64,000 nucleotides of DNA, taken from the NCBI GenBank assembly GCA_934486915.1, contig CAKSRC010000002.1, forward strand, positions 18,173-82,172. The letters are read 5' to 3'. This DNA is from an uncultured Eubacteriales bacterium (lineage in GTDB: Bacteria > Bacillota > Clostridia > Oscillospirales > Acutalibacteraceae). A program made the translations under genes and the position numbers. The notes under the pieces were generated by a model. That model had not been told where the DNA came from and made no database searches. It saw only the letters and a program-made list of their open reading frames with translations. Positions 1 to 9,649 of the stretch are shown here, one piece after another (position 1 is the first letter of the stretch; each line of letters begins with the position of its first letter).

Positions 1-1212
1 GTCAAATCTCGCCTTTAATTCAAGTAAAACAGTCACTTGTTTACCATTTTCGGCAGCCTTAATCAAGGCTGAAATTATGGGTGAATGACCACTAACCCTA
101 TATAAAGTTTGCTTAATCGCCAATACATTTTCATCTTCGGCAGCTTGTTTAATAAAGTTTATAACATAGTCAAAGCTTTCATATGGGTGGCAAAGCATCC
201 TGTCTTTTTCTCTTATAGCCTTAAATATATCATTGCATCCCCAAAAGTCCGCAGGTGGATTAATAGGCTTAAATGCGGGGAATATTAAGTCATTCTTTTT
301 ATTTTCATCTGCAAATTTAGAAAGAAATGTTAAATCTATAGGTCCATTTATTTCGTATATTTCTTTCTTTTCAATTTCAAGTACGCCTACTAAAAATTTT
401 CTCGTTTCTTTATCGCATTTTTCTGTGATTTCCAGTCTTACCGGGCGGCCTCGTTTTCTTTTCTTTATTGACTTTTCAATTTCAGTAAGTAAGTCATCCG
501 TTTCTTCATCTATCTCCAAATCCGCATCCCTCGTAATCCTAAAAGCGCAACTTGCCTTTATCTCATGAAGTTCAAATAAATCACTCAATTTTTCAATTAT
601 TATGTCCTCTAAAAGTACAAAATTCTTTTCGGACTTAGTACCCGGAATTTTCAAAAACCTAGGTAAAATAGACGGTACTTGAACAACTGCGAAATAGGAT
701 TTTTCGTCTTTCTTTAGCCTAACGGCTATATTTAAAGTTTTGTTTGCAAGAAACGGAAATGGTCTACTTACATCAACAGCCAATGGTGTCAATACCGGGA
801 ATAAAACCTTGTAAAAATAGTTGTTTACAAATTTCTTTTGCTTATTGTCAAGCTCACTCACTTTTAGAAAATTAAAATGATTTTCCTTAAGCTTTGGAAC
901 TATATTTTCATGAAAACACTTATATTGAAGATTTGAAAAATGGTGAATCTTATCAGTAAGCTTTTCTAAAGTAGAGGATGGAGTAAGACCTGACATATCA
1001 GCTCTTGTAATTCCCGAATCAATTTGATCCATTACTCCTGCCACTCTAACCATGAAAAATTCATCAAGGTTTGAGGCTGTTATCGATAAAAATCTTAACC
1101 TTTCCATAATAGGATTAGATTCCTCTATAGCTTCTTCTAAAACTCTAAGGTTAAAATCCATCCAACTGAGTTCTCTATTATTGTATGGATATATATTCTT
1201 TTTCTCAATCAT
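1..1212 (-). CDS. ppk1: Polyphosphate kinase 1, N-terminal part (cut by window start)
   Basis: PPK1 transfers the gamma phosphate of ATP to growing polyphosphate at the membrane or in the cytosol. I translated the minus strand from the ATG at 1212; the frame is open to base 1 and gives about 404 codons, against roughly 700 in the family. The N-terminus carries the family signature NRELSWMDFNLRVLEEA, followed by SNLDEFFMVRVAGVMDQ, and the last visible residues, NGKQVTVLLELKARFD, match the family motif that precedes the catalytic domain. A GGAGG lies seven bases before the ATG. It is the last visible gene of the long minus-strand run. The catalytic histidines lie beyond the window edge, so activity cannot be judged. 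Confidence 0.93.
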   Translation of the reverse strand, partial: MIEKKNIYPYNNRELSWMDFNLRVLEEAIEESNPIMERLRFLSITASNLDEFFMVRVAGVMDQIDSGITRADMSGLTPSSTLEKLTDKIHHFSNLQYKCFHENIVPKLKENHFNFLKVSELDNKQKKFVNNYFYKVLFPVLTPLAVDVSRPFPFLANKTLNIAVRLKKDEKSYFAVVQVPSILPRFLKIPGTKSEKNFVLLEDIIIEKLSDLFELHEIKASCAFRITRDADLEIDEETDDLLTEIEKSIKKRKRGRPVRLEITEKCDKETRKFLVGVLEIEKKEIYEINGPIDLTFLSKFADENKKNDLIFPAFKPINPPADFWGCNDIFKAIREKDRMLCHPYESFDYVINFIKQAAEDENVLAIKQTLYRVSGHSPIISALIKAAENGKQVTVLLELKARFD

Positions 1213-1236
1213 ATAAATCCTCCATAACGATAAATT

Positions 1237-2052
1237 TTAAGATAAATATTTACTTTCTATATATTCAATTACATCTGCTACTGCGCCATCGTCACAAGAA
1301 CAAACTACTATATCAGCGTGTTTTTTAACATCTTCAGGTGCATCTTTGGTTGCTGCTCCTGTTCCTGCTATAGAAAACATCTCTATATCATTGTAGTAGT
1401 CTCCTACTGCAAAAGAATCTTCCTTTTTTATATTTAACATATTTAGCAGTTTCTCAAGAGCCATTCCTTTACTTATACCTTCGGGTAGCATCTCCAAAAA
1501 TATATTTGAAGTCCTAACAAATCTAACTTGATTTACCTCAAGTGTAGATGCATATTCATCTACCTTGCTAATATCATCCTCGCTCATGGTAAATAAAATT
1601 TTATATATATCATCTTCTATATCCTCAAGCGACGTCATTTCATAAGGGAAATTCCCATTAGATATATGTGCCTTAACTTGATCATTTAAATTAATTATAT
1701 TGATTTTATCTTTAGTAATAGCCTCTATACCTATATTAGGAAACTGTTTATGGATTACCTTAACATACTCAAGACTTTCCTTTGAAATAGCTTTTTCCCA
1801 AATTATTTTGTCTTTTTCAAAGTCATATATAAACGAGCCATTTACGAACAATCCCGGCGCATTTGTCTTTACAATTTCATGATATTGTCTTGCCGAAACT
1901 ATAGGTCTTCCCGAAGCTATACAAAAGATTCCTCCTGCATTTTTAAATCTCTCTATAGCATCTATATTCCTTTGCGGGATTTTAAAATCTCTACCTATCA
2001 AAGTTCCGTCTATATCTGAAGCCAAGATTACATTTTCAAGCGGTTTTTTCAT
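1237..2052 (-). CDS. Cof-type HAD-superfamily phosphatase
   Basis: A 271-residue cytosolic phosphatase of the HAD IIB (Cof) type, a family acting on sugar phosphates, pyridoxal phosphate or flavin phosphates. Motif I is DIDGTL near residue 14, with the nucleophile and acid/base aspartates. Motif II is the serine in IASGRP near residue 47. Motif IV is GDYYNDIEMF near residue 217, followed by the ATKDAPEDVK segment typical of Cof proteins. The substrate cannot be predicted. It sits between ppk1 and the pseudouridine synthase with short gaps, so it is probably co-transcribed with them. Confidence 0.88.
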   Translation of the reverse strand: MKKPLENVILASDIDGTLIGRDFKIPQRNIDAIERFKNAGGIFCIASGRPIVSARQYHEIVKTNAPGLFVNGSFIYDFEKDKIIWEKAISKESLEYVKVIHKQFPNIGIEAITKDKINIINLNDQVKAHISNGNFPYEMTSLEDIEDDIYKILFTMSEDDISKVDEYASTLEVNQVRFVRTSNIFLEMLPEGISKGMALEKLLNMLNIKKEDSFAVGDYYNDIEMFSIAGTGAATKDAPEDVKKHADIVVCSCDDGAVADVIEYIESKYLS

Positions 2053-2067
2053 AATTTCTCCTTACTG

Positions 2068-2997
2068 TCAATCAACCTTAAGCTTGCCAAGAAAGTTTTT
2101 AAAATAATAGGGTAATTGACTTTCGATTTCTATATATCTTCCATCTCTAGGATGATTAAATCCTATAAGTTTGGCATGCAAGCATTGCCCCCCTAACCCC
2201 AAATCAGGTTTTTTAGGAGCATAAACCAAATCCCCTGCAAGAGGATGGCCTATGTAAGACATATGTACCCTTATTTGATGAGTTCTTCCTGTCTCAAGTC
2301 TTAACCTTAAATGTGTAAAGTCTTTATATCTTGTTATAACCCTATAATGAGTTATTGCAGGCTTAGAATTCTTATCAGTAACCGCCATCTTTTTTCTATC
2401 AAATTTACTCCTACCTATGGGCGCATTTATTGTCCCCTCATCATTTTTAAATCCTCCATAAACCACTGCTTCATACTCTCGTCTAAAGCTATGCACTTTT
2501 ATTTGTTCTGCAAGGTTTTTATGAGCAAAATCATTCTTTGCAACAATTAAAAGTCCGCTTGTATCCTTGTCAATCCTATGGACAATCCCGGGACGGATTT
2601 CTCCATTTATACCGGAAAGAGATCCCTTACAATAGTATAAGAGAGCATTAACAAGTGTTCCTTCATAGTTTCCCGCAGCAGGATGTACAACCATGCCTTT
2701 TTGCTTGTTTACTACAAGTAAGTCATCATCCTCATAAGCAATTTCAATGGGTATATCTTGAGGGACAGCTTGGATTAGTGCAGGTTCAGGTATAACCACT
2801 CTTATTTGATCGCAAAGCTTAACTTTATAGCTGCTAGATATTATTCTTTCATTTACGTATACATTGCCACTTTCTATTAATTTTTGGATAGCGGACCTGG
2901 TAATATCCTCAATTTCCTCCGCAAGAAATTTATCTATTCTCACCTTTGTATCTTTTTGTACAGTTATATTTTTAATTTCGGCCAAAATATCCCCCAC
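2068..2997 (-). CDS. RluD-type 23S rRNA pseudouridine synthase
   Basis: Isomerises uridine to pseudouridine in large-subunit rRNA. The 309-residue protein has an N-terminal S4 RNA-binding domain (about residues 18-75) and an RluA/RluD catalytic domain. The catalytic aspartate is in HRIDKDTSGLLIVAKN near residue 142. GRTHQIRVHMSYIGHPLAGD near residue 240 is the other family block. Length and domain order fit RluD (B. subtilis YlyB), and the position immediately after lspA is the standard Firmicute arrangement. The exact target uridines are inferred only from the family. Confidence 0.92.
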   Translation of the reverse strand: MGDILAEIKNITVQKDTKVRIDKFLAEEIEDITRSAIQKLIESGNVYVNERIISSSYKVKLCDQIRVVIPEPALIQAVPQDIPIEIAYEDDDLLVVNKQKGMVVHPAAGNYEGTLVNALLYYCKGSLSGINGEIRPGIVHRIDKDTSGLLIVAKNDFAHKNLAEQIKVHSFRREYEAVVYGGFKNDEGTINAPIGRSKFDRKKMAVTDKNSKPAITHYRVITRYKDFTHLRLRLETGRTHQIRVHMSYIGHPLAGDLVYAPKKPDLGLGGQCLHAKLIGFNHPRDGRYIEIESQLPYYFKNFLGKLKVD

Positions 2998-3004
2998 TAA
3001 ATTA

Positions 3005-3529
3005 TTATTTTTTTACCTTATCCTTATCCTCTAAAAAAAACACTATATAAATCATCAAAAGTATTGCACCTAAGGATATACAATAATCCGCAAAATTGCA
3101 AATTGCCGGGAAAAATGACCATCTTATATAATCCACAACATAGCCCAAGAATATTCTATCTATTAGGTTTCCTATTCCTCCTCCAATTATTAAGGTGGAG
3201 GAAACTAAAAATAACTTATTTTTTATCTTCTTTGCAAAAAGCAAATATAAAACAAAGGCTATTGCTATAAATGTAAATGAAATAAATATCCACCTTTGAT
3301 TAGCAAATATTCCAAAAGCTGCGCCTTCATTTTCGACATATATTAAATCCAATAGATTACTTATAACCGTTACACTGCCTATAGGCTTAAGAAAAGCGAT
3401 AGATAGATGCTTCAACACTTGGTCTATTACAACAATTAAAAAAGAGAAAACTAAAACTAAAATCGTCAAGTATTTCACCCTTTCAACAATATTAAACGAA
3501 CTGAAAACGCGGTGTATCAAAATAGACAC
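3005..3529 (-). CDS. lspA: Lipoprotein signal peptidase (signal peptidase II)
   Basis: Membrane aspartyl protease that cleaves prolipoprotein signal peptides after lipid modification. Four hydrophobic segments are visible in 174 residues. The family blocks are VIDQVLK, NEGAAFGIFANQRW, GGIGNLIDRIF and VVDYIRW, then CNFADYCISLG, which contain the two catalytic aspartates and the conserved Asn. The N-terminus is slightly longer than typical because of a polar stretch before the first membrane segment, so the true start may be internal. It lies 17 bases after ileS and 7 before the pseudouridine synthase, the usual ileS-lspA-rluD order. Confidence 0.93.
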   Translation of the reverse strand: MSILIHRVFSSFNIVERVKYLTILVLVFSFLIVVIDQVLKHLSIAFLKPIGSVTVISNLLDLIYVENEGAAFGIFANQRWIFISFTFIAIAFVLYLLFAKKIKNKLFLVSSTLIIGGGIGNLIDRIFLGYVVDYIRWSFFPAICNFADYCISLGAILLMIYIVFFLEDKDKVKK

Positions 3530-3545
3530 ACCGCATCCCCAAAAA

Positions 3546-6338
3546 TTATTCTAATATAGACGCGCAGCGGGCACATAATGTAGGATGTTGTTCATTTTTT
3601 CCTACTGTATCACTATATATCCAACAACGTTCACATTTTTCTCCGTCGGCATGGGTTATAGTCAATGAAAGATCTTTTACCTTTTCTGCCTTAAACTTAC
3701 CTTCGCCTTCGCTTAGAACCTCAATATCTGAAACAATAAATATAGCTTTTAATTCTTCAAGCGAGGATTTAATAAACTCATATGCTTCACCATCAGCATA
3801 AAGAGTAACCTTAGCATCTAGAGATGAGCCAATAATTTTCTCACTTCTTGCTAATTCAAGGGCTTTTTGAACATCTTCACGCAAATTATGGATACAATCC
3901 CAATATCCAATAAACTCATCGTCAACTTCAATGTTTATAAGTTCCGGCATTTGGTTCAATATAACATTGCTTGCTACTTCTTTATTACTATGCGGCATCT
4001 CGCTCCAAATTTCCTCTGAAGTATAGGCCAGAATAGGAGAAAGTAAACGAGTCATTGCGTTTAAAATAATATATATTGTAGTTTGGGCAGCACGCCTTGA
4101 TTTGCTGTCTGCTTTTTCAACATACAATCTATCCTTTAATATATCCAAATAGAAGTTGGACATATCAACTACGCAGAAATTTCTAACTGCATGATAAACC
4201 AAATGGAACTCAAAGTTGTCGTAAGCTTCCCTTACCTTTTTATTTAATTCATCTAATTTATATAAAGCCCATTTATCTATAGGTTGAATTTCCTCTAAAG
4301 AAACCATATTTTCATTAGGATCAAAGTCAAACAAGTTTCCTAGAATATACCTTGCCGTATTCCTAATTTTTCTATATGATTCGGATAATTGCTTCAATAT
4401 ATCCTTAGATATTCTAATGTCGGCATGATAATCTGAAGACGCTACCCACAACCTTAGAATATCAGCACCATATTCATCTATGACCTCTTTTGGAGCCATA
4501 CCATTGCCAAGAGATTTGGATTGCTTTCTTCCTTCACCATCGACAACCCATCCATGGGTTACGACTGTCTTATAAGGAGCTCTTCCACCCGTAGCTACTG
4601 AAGTCAATAGCGATGATTGGAACCATCCTCTATATTGATCGGCACCCTCTAAATATAGATCTGCCGGCCAATGTAAATACGGCCTTTGACCGCAGACAGC
4701 TGCATGGCTAACCCCGGAATCAAACCATACATCCATAATATCCTTTTCCTTGGTAAATGATTCTGAAGAACACTTTTTGCACTTTGTCCCTGCAGGAAGA
4801 ATTTCAGAAGCTTCTCTTGTAAACCAAGCGTCTGAACCTTCTTCTCTAAATAGGTCGGCAACTTTAAGCATTACTTCCTTATCAATTAGTGGTTCACCAC
4901 AATCTTTGCAGAAGAATATCGGGATTGGAACACCCCATTTACGCTGCCTTGAGATGCACCAGTCTTTTCTATCCTTAACCATAGATGAAATTCTGTCCTC
5001 ACCCCAAGCAGGAACCCAATTTACGTCCTTTATTGCCTCCAATGCTTTTTCCTTAAAATTATCTATAGAGCAGAACCATTGCTCAGTAGCTCTAAATATA
5101 ACAGGTTTTTTGCATCTCCAGCAATGAGGGTATTGGTGCTCTATCTTTTCAAGAGCAAATAATGCTCCTATTTTATCAAGATGTTCTGCAATTGGTTTGT
5201 TGGCTTCCTCAGTAGAAAGTCCCTCAAATATTCCTGCTTCACTTGTTAACTTTCCTTCTGCATCAACGGGTACGACGATAGGAAGGTTAGGATAATTTCT
5301 GCATACTTCAAAGTCCTCTATACCATGACCCGGTGCAGTATGAACGCATCCTGTTCCACTCTCGAGGGTAACATGATCGCCAACAATAACTAAAGATTCT
5401 CTATCTAAAAACGGATGTTTAACCTTCATCTTTTCAAGCTCTGAACCTTTAAAAGTAGCGACAACTTCATAGTCCTCTTTACCTGCTGCCTTCATACACT
5501 TTTCATATAGTTCTTCGGCCATAACATAGAACTCATTGCCGCATTTTATTAAGGAGTAGTTAAAGTTAGGACCTACACAAATAGCAACGTTTGCAGGTAA
5601 AGTCCATGTTGTTGTTGTCCAAATTACAAAGTAGGTATTATCAAGCTTAGCACCTTTTGTCCTAAATTTTGCAAAATCCGAAACAACTTTAAATTTTACA
5701 TAAATAGAATGGCATTTATCCTCAGAATATTCGATTTCTGCTTCAGCCAAAGCTGTTTTGCAGTCTGAACACCAATATACAGGTTTAAGTCCTTTATAAA
5801 TATACCCCTTAGAAGCCATTTCAGCAAATATCTCTATTTGTTTTGCCTCGAATTCCTTCTTTAAGGTTATATAAGGGTTATTCCATTCACCGATAGCACC
5901 TAAGCGTTTAAATTGATTTCTTTGGTCATCAATATAGCCCATTACAAACTCGCGACATATATTTCTAAGTTCAACATCAGAAATATCAGTAGAGTTGCTA
6001 ACGCCGGCTTTTGCTCTTGCTTTTAGCTCAGTAGGCAAGCCGTGAGTATCCCATCCTGGCACAAACGGAGCCTTAAACCCTGCCATGTTTTTATATCTTA
6101 CAACAAAGTCCTTTAATATTTTGTTAAGCGCTGTCCCTAAATGAATATCACCATTTGCATAAGGAGGACCATCATGAAGCACATAAAGAGGTTTGCCTTC
6201 ATTTTGATCCATAAGTTTTTCATATAATTTGTCTTCTTCCCATTTTTCAAGCATTTGGGGCTCTTTTTTAGTAAGCCCCGCACGCATTGAAAATTTTGTT
6301 TTAGGAAGATTCAATGTATTATTAAAATCATTAGCCAT
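3546..6338 (-). CDS. ileS: Isoleucyl-tRNA synthetase
   Basis: Charges tRNA-Ile in the cytosol. The 930-residue protein is full length for the bacterial type. The HIGH motif appears as PPYANGDIHLGTALNK near residue 60 and the KMSKS motif as KQSKSLGNG near residue 600. The CP1 editing domain lies between them, with a TWTLPANVAI segment. The C-terminal zinc knuckle is visible as CERCW and, near the end, CARC. Only about 28 bases separate it from divIVA, so there is no room for a separate T-box leader, and control must come from the upstream operon. Confidence 0.97.
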   Translation of the reverse strand: MANDFNNTLNLPKTKFSMRAGLTKKEPQMLEKWEEDKLYEKLMDQNEGKPLYVLHDGPPYANGDIHLGTALNKILKDFVVRYKNMAGFKAPFVPGWDTHGLPTELKARAKAGVSNSTDISDVELRNICREFVMGYIDDQRNQFKRLGAIGEWNNPYITLKKEFEAKQIEIFAEMASKGYIYKGLKPVYWCSDCKTALAEAEIEYSEDKCHSIYVKFKVVSDFAKFRTKGAKLDNTYFVIWTTTTWTLPANVAICVGPNFNYSLIKCGNEFYVMAEELYEKCMKAAGKEDYEVVATFKGSELEKMKVKHPFLDRESLVIVGDHVTLESGTGCVHTAPGHGIEDFEVCRNYPNLPIVVPVDAEGKLTSEAGIFEGLSTEEANKPIAEHLDKIGALFALEKIEHQYPHCWRCKKPVIFRATEQWFCSIDNFKEKALEAIKDVNWVPAWGEDRISSMVKDRKDWCISRQRKWGVPIPIFFCKDCGEPLIDKEVMLKVADLFREEGSDAWFTREASEILPAGTKCKKCSSESFTKEKDIMDVWFDSGVSHAAVCGQRPYLHWPADLYLEGADQYRGWFQSSLLTSVATGGRAPYKTVVTHGWVVDGEGRKQSKSLGNGMAPKEVIDEYGADILRLWVASSDYHADIRISKDILKQLSESYRKIRNTARYILGNLFDFDPNENMVSLEEIQPIDKWALYKLDELNKKVREAYDNFEFHLVYHAVRNFCVVDMSNFYLDILKDRLYVEKADSKSRRAAQTTIYIILNAMTRLLSPILAYTSEEIWSEMPHSNKEVASNVILNQMPELINIEVDDEFIGYWDCIHNLREDVQKALELARSEKIIGSSLDAKVTLYADGEAYEFIKSSLEELKAIFIVSDIEVLSEGEGKFKAEKVKDLSLTITHADGEKCERCWIYSDTVGKNEQHPTLCARCASILE

Positions 6339-6366
6339 AAAACATTTCCTTTTGATTTAGTTTATT

Positions 6367-7113
6367 TTAAAATTTGTCGAAAAGATCTAGAGGGGATTCA
6401 TCATCTGAATCGGTATCTCCACTAATATCATAGTTCTCACCAAATTTAAGCTTTTGAGATTTATTACCACGATTATGAGTATTTTTTCTATTTGATCTAG
6501 ATTTAATTTCTTTTACATCCAAGTCTAACTCTACATCTTCTACATCTTCGGTTTCCGAATCATCCTTTTCTTCAACGCTGCTATTTCTATTTATTTTCGC
6601 ATTGATTTCGGTCAAATTCTCTTTCGCCTTAGTTATATTAGGGGCTTGGATGCTTTTTTTAGTATTAGATGCCGGCAATGAATCCAATAACTTTAAGTGT
6701 TCTTTATAAATACTTATAATTTTTTTCTTAAAATCGGAAATTTCAGATTTCAAAGTATCAAATTGAGAATTTGCAATTTGTACTTTCATTTCAGATTCAT
6801 TTATGATTTTCTCAGCCTCAATTTTTGCTTCCTCTATGATAGAGTCTGCCTTAAACTTAGCTTCTTTGACTGAAGCCTCAGAAACCTTTTCAGCTTTTAA
6901 AAATGCATTTTTAAAGGCATTCTCATCTTCTTTATAGCCTTCAAGCTGCTTAGACAATTTTTCTAATTTTTTTTCTAATTCTCGATTTTGATCTAATAAA
7001 TCCTGAAAGGAATCCTGGATATCGTCTATAAATGTATCAACATCATCAGTACGATATCCTCCTATTGTAGATTTTCTAAAAGTTGCATATTTTATATCAT
7101 CAAGTGTTACCAT
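6367..7113 (-). CDS. divIVA: DivIVA-family cell division/polarity protein
   Basis: DivIVA binds curved membrane at poles and division sites. The first 55 residues form the DivIVA lipid-binding domain (TLDDIKYATFRKSTIGGYRT, then DVDTFIDDI). A long coiled coil follows at about residues 35-135, rich in E, K and L. The tail, about residues 150-248, is acidic and low-complexity with a basic patch SRSNRKNTHNRGNKSQK, and is longer than in B. subtilis. It lies directly after sepF and before ileS, the standard division-cluster layout. Confidence 0.92.
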   Translation of the reverse strand: MVTLDDIKYATFRKSTIGGYRTDDVDTFIDDIQDSFQDLLDQNRELEKKLEKLSKQLEGYKEDENAFKNAFLKAEKVSEASVKEAKFKADSIIEEAKIEAEKIINESEMKVQIANSQFDTLKSEISDFKKKIISIYKEHLKLLDSLPASNTKKSIQAPNITKAKENLTEINAKINRNSSVEEKDDSETEDVEDVELDLDVKEIKSRSNRKNTHNRGNKSQKLKFGENYDISGDTDSDDESPLDLFDKF

Positions 7114-7151
7114 AGTTGCTTGCTCCCTTCAAAAGCCAAAAGTAGTCTAAA

Positions 7152-7616
7152 TTAAAAATAGTTAATATTAGAGTCGTTAGATTCCAGTGCTTCTTCACCG
7201 GTCATATCTACATTGTAAGAAGTAATTATGAAAGTATCAGTTGCTACCCTTTTTATTTTTCCGTTATTTGCATAAGCTACTCCACTTAAAAAGTCTATTA
7301 TTCTTCTGGATACATCGCTTTCTGCATTTTCAAGGTTTAAAACAACTGTATGCATTTTTAAAAGTTCATCGGCAATTGCCCTTGTTTCTTGACCAAATTT
7401 CTCCGGTTTAAATAGAACCACTTGAAGCTTTGATGAATTTCTCAAGTTTACCACCTTTTCCTTTGGTTCAGGGTTAACCGAACTCTTATTATATTCAGCA
7501 TTAGGTTCAGCATACTCTTCCCCTTCATCGTATTCCTCATTTTCCATTTCTTCGTACTCGTATTCATCCTCCGGCGGAGTCCACATTTCTTTAAACTTTT
7601 GAACAAAACCTGACAT
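7152..7616 (-). CDS. sepF: Cell division protein SepF
   Basis: SepF anchors FtsZ to the membrane and shapes the septum. The 154-residue protein has a short N-terminal amphipathic segment (SGFVQKFKEMW), a very acidic linker of Glu/Tyr repeats at about residues 17-45, and the SepF core. The core includes VVLFKPEKFGQETRAIADEL and VVLNLENAESDVSRRIIDFLSG, then FIITSYNVDM. Position between yggS and divIVA is the conserved Firmicute order. Length is normal. Confidence 0.94.
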   Translation of the reverse strand: MSGFVQKFKEMWTPPEDEYEYEEMENEEYDEGEEYAEPNAEYNKSSVNPEPKEKVVNLRNSSKLQVVLFKPEKFGQETRAIADELLKMHTVVLNLENAESDVSRRIIDFLSGVAYANNGKIKRVATDTFIITSYNVDMTGEEALESNDSNINYF

Positions 7617-7636
7617 AATTATACCTCCTAAATTAT

Positions 7637-8365
7637 TTACTTTCTACTTCCAAATAAAAATGAGCCAATCCTTATAACTGAAGCGCCCTCAAGTATGGCC
7701 TCATAATAATCATTTGACATACCCATAGATAGTACATCCATAATACCATTATCTAACTTTTTTTGCTTAATGTCAATAAACAATTTGTAAATTTGTGAGA
7801 AGTATTTTCTACTATCCTCTTTTTTTGTACAAACTGGAGGTATAGCCATCAATCCTCTTATGTTTATATTATCAATTAAGGACATTTGTTCAAAAATACT
7901 TTCCAACTCTTCAGGAAATACTCCGGATTTATTCTCTTCTCTTCCAATATTGACTTCAATCAATACATCAGTTTTTACATCATTGTCCTTTGAGTATGAC
8001 GCTATTTCATTTGCAAGCTCTATAGAATCAACTGACTCTATCATTGAAACCTTTCCAACTATTTTTTTGACTTTATTTCTTTGTAAATGTCCTATAAAAT
8101 GTATATCAATATTTTCTTTATTGATACCATCATATTTTTCTAAGAGCTCTTGAACTCTATTTTCCCCTATTAAATTTACTCCTAAACTTATAGCGTGATT
8201 TATAAGTTCGGGTTCAACAGTTTTGGTAGCAGCAAGAAGTTTTATATTGCTTGGGTCCCTGGATGCCTCAAATGCCGCTTGATTTATACGTTCTCTCACT
8301 ACCTTTAGATTTTCTTCCAAATCATGTTTTCTTTTATTTAGTATATCATTTGATAATTCTGCCAT
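7637..8365 (-). CDS. yggS: YggS-family PLP homeostasis protein
   Basis: A single-domain fold-type III protein that binds pyridoxal phosphate and buffers its pool; no catalysis is established for the family. The PLP lysine is in LLAATKTV near residue 48. Other family blocks are LIGENRVQE, HFIGHLQRNK, VLIEVNIGREENKSG, GLMAIPP, LSMGMSNDYYEAI and IRIGSFLFG. Length (242) is slightly above the usual 225-235 because of the N-terminus. The start codon overlaps the end of the HlyD-like gene by 20 bases, indicating translational coupling. Confidence 0.94.
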   Translation of the reverse strand: MAELSNDILNKRKHDLEENLKVVRERINQAAFEASRDPSNIKLLAATKTVEPELINHAISLGVNLIGENRVQELLEKYDGINKENIDIHFIGHLQRNKVKKIVGKVSMIESVDSIELANEIASYSKDNDVKTDVLIEVNIGREENKSGVFPEELESIFEQMSLIDNINIRGLMAIPPVCTKKEDSRKYFSQIYKLFIDIKQKKLDNGIMDVLSMGMSNDYYEAILEGASVIRIGSFLFGSRK

Positions 8366-9635
8366 TATAAAGACCAGCTCCTTCAGTTATAACTTGATCA
8401 TAAGCTTTTATAGTATCGCCGTTAAAAAGTTCTCCCTCTTCTGGATCACTTTTACATACTACATGGCTGCTGTTAGCAAAAATAGGAATAACTTGTTTAA
8501 ACACCATCTCGCTGCCATAAAGCACATACACTCCTTGGACTTCTTTTTCCTCTTTTGTAGTGTTGCCACTTTCATCAGTTTTTTCTTTTACAACAACATC
8601 CTCATGCAAGGACTTTTTACTTATTACTATCCCGCTATATGAATTTAAGTTAATAGATATAGACTCACTTCTCAAAAGAGAAAGTTCCCTATTCATATAG
8701 TCACATTCAAGTATGACAGCAGTTTGATTTTGTTCATTATCAGGATTTATTCCAACAACCCTGCATGGGACATCGCTTATTGATGCAAATGGGAATGTAA
8801 TGCTAAGATTCGAGCCTAAGTCTATGTTCTTGGCTTCTTGATAAGGTACATTGCAAGTAACCCACCAATTGACTCCACCTATAATTTTACCCAAGACATT
8901 CCTAGCAGGCCCTTGCTCCTTTTTAGATAGAGCATCAGTTATATCACTAGGCTTAAGAGACTTTACATTATTATAATCAGTGACACCTTCGATGCCATCA
9001 GTTACACTAACAAAATAGCCGGACTTAGGTGAAAGTATAGAACATATTTCTTTATTATAAGATGATTCAAGTGATGATTTTTGTTTTTGAAGCTCTTGTA
9101 TTCTATCATTAAAGTCCGATACTTTTCCAGTTATAATATTTCTTTGATTTATCAAATATAATACGTTAGATTTATCTTCATCCAAATTTTGGAGTTTATT
9201 ATCATTTATATCTGAAATTGATTCTTTTATACAATCAGAGATCTGCGCATTTATAGCATTTGGATTTGCAATTGCTGCATTTGAAACCATATTTAAATTT
9301 TTAAGCTGACTTAGCTCTTTATCTATTTGCTCCAGCTGCTTTTTTATTATTACATCATCGGAATTTTTATATAAACTTGCTATTTTACCATTGTTAGATA
9401 TTTTATCACCATCGCCGACAAAATAATTTACAACACCATCCTTGTCATTATATATTATTGTCTCATCCCTAACAACATAAGCATCTGCATTTATAGAATC
9501 CTTTATGGTTGAATATGTTGCAGTTTCCGTACTTACCGTCTTTTTATTTATACTATACACTTGATATCCTACATAAACAAGTATAAGAATTGACAATGTT
9601 ATCGTAAAAAACTTCCTAAAAATAGTATTTCTCAT
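8346..9635 (-). CDS. HlyD-like membrane adaptor protein, partner unknown
   Basis: A 429-residue protein anchored by one N-terminal membrane segment (about residues 8-26). It then has a biotinyl-lipoyl-like half (VVRDETIIYNDKDGVVNYFVGDGDKI), a coiled-coil hairpin of about residues 85-190, and a second lipoyl half (SILSPKSGYFVS), followed by beta domains. This is the order of HlyD/membrane-fusion proteins. No transporter gene is adjacent; instead it lies between miaA and yggS-sepF. Related HlyD-like proteins are found in clostridial division clusters, so a role at the envelope or septum is possible, but this is inference. Confidence 0.72.
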   Translation of the reverse strand: MRNTIFRKFFTITLSILILVYVGYQVYSINKKTVSTETATYSTIKDSINADAYVVRDETIIYNDKDGVVNYFVGDGDKISNNGKIASLYKNSDDVIIKKQLEQIDKELSQLKNLNMVSNAAIANPNAINAQISDCIKESISDINDNKLQNLDEDKSNVLYLINQRNIITGKVSDFNDRIQELQKQKSSLESSYNKEICSILSPKSGYFVSVTDGIEGVTDYNNVKSLKPSDITDALSKKEQGPARNVLGKIIGGVNWWVTCNVPYQEAKNIDLGSNLSITFPFASISDVPCRVVGINPDNEQNQTAVILECDYMNRELSLLRSESISINLNSYSGIVISKKSLHEDVVVKEKTDESGNTTKEEKEVQGVYVLYGSEMVFKQVIPIFANSSHVVCKSDPEEGELFNGDTIKAYDQVITEGAGLYNGRIIK

Positions 9636-9649
9636 ATCTAACCCCCAAA

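Noticed and set aside
4750..5127. Open frame of about 125 codons opposite ileS
   Set aside because: It lies wholly inside a conserved synthetase gene on the other strand, with no ribosome site; a shadow frame.
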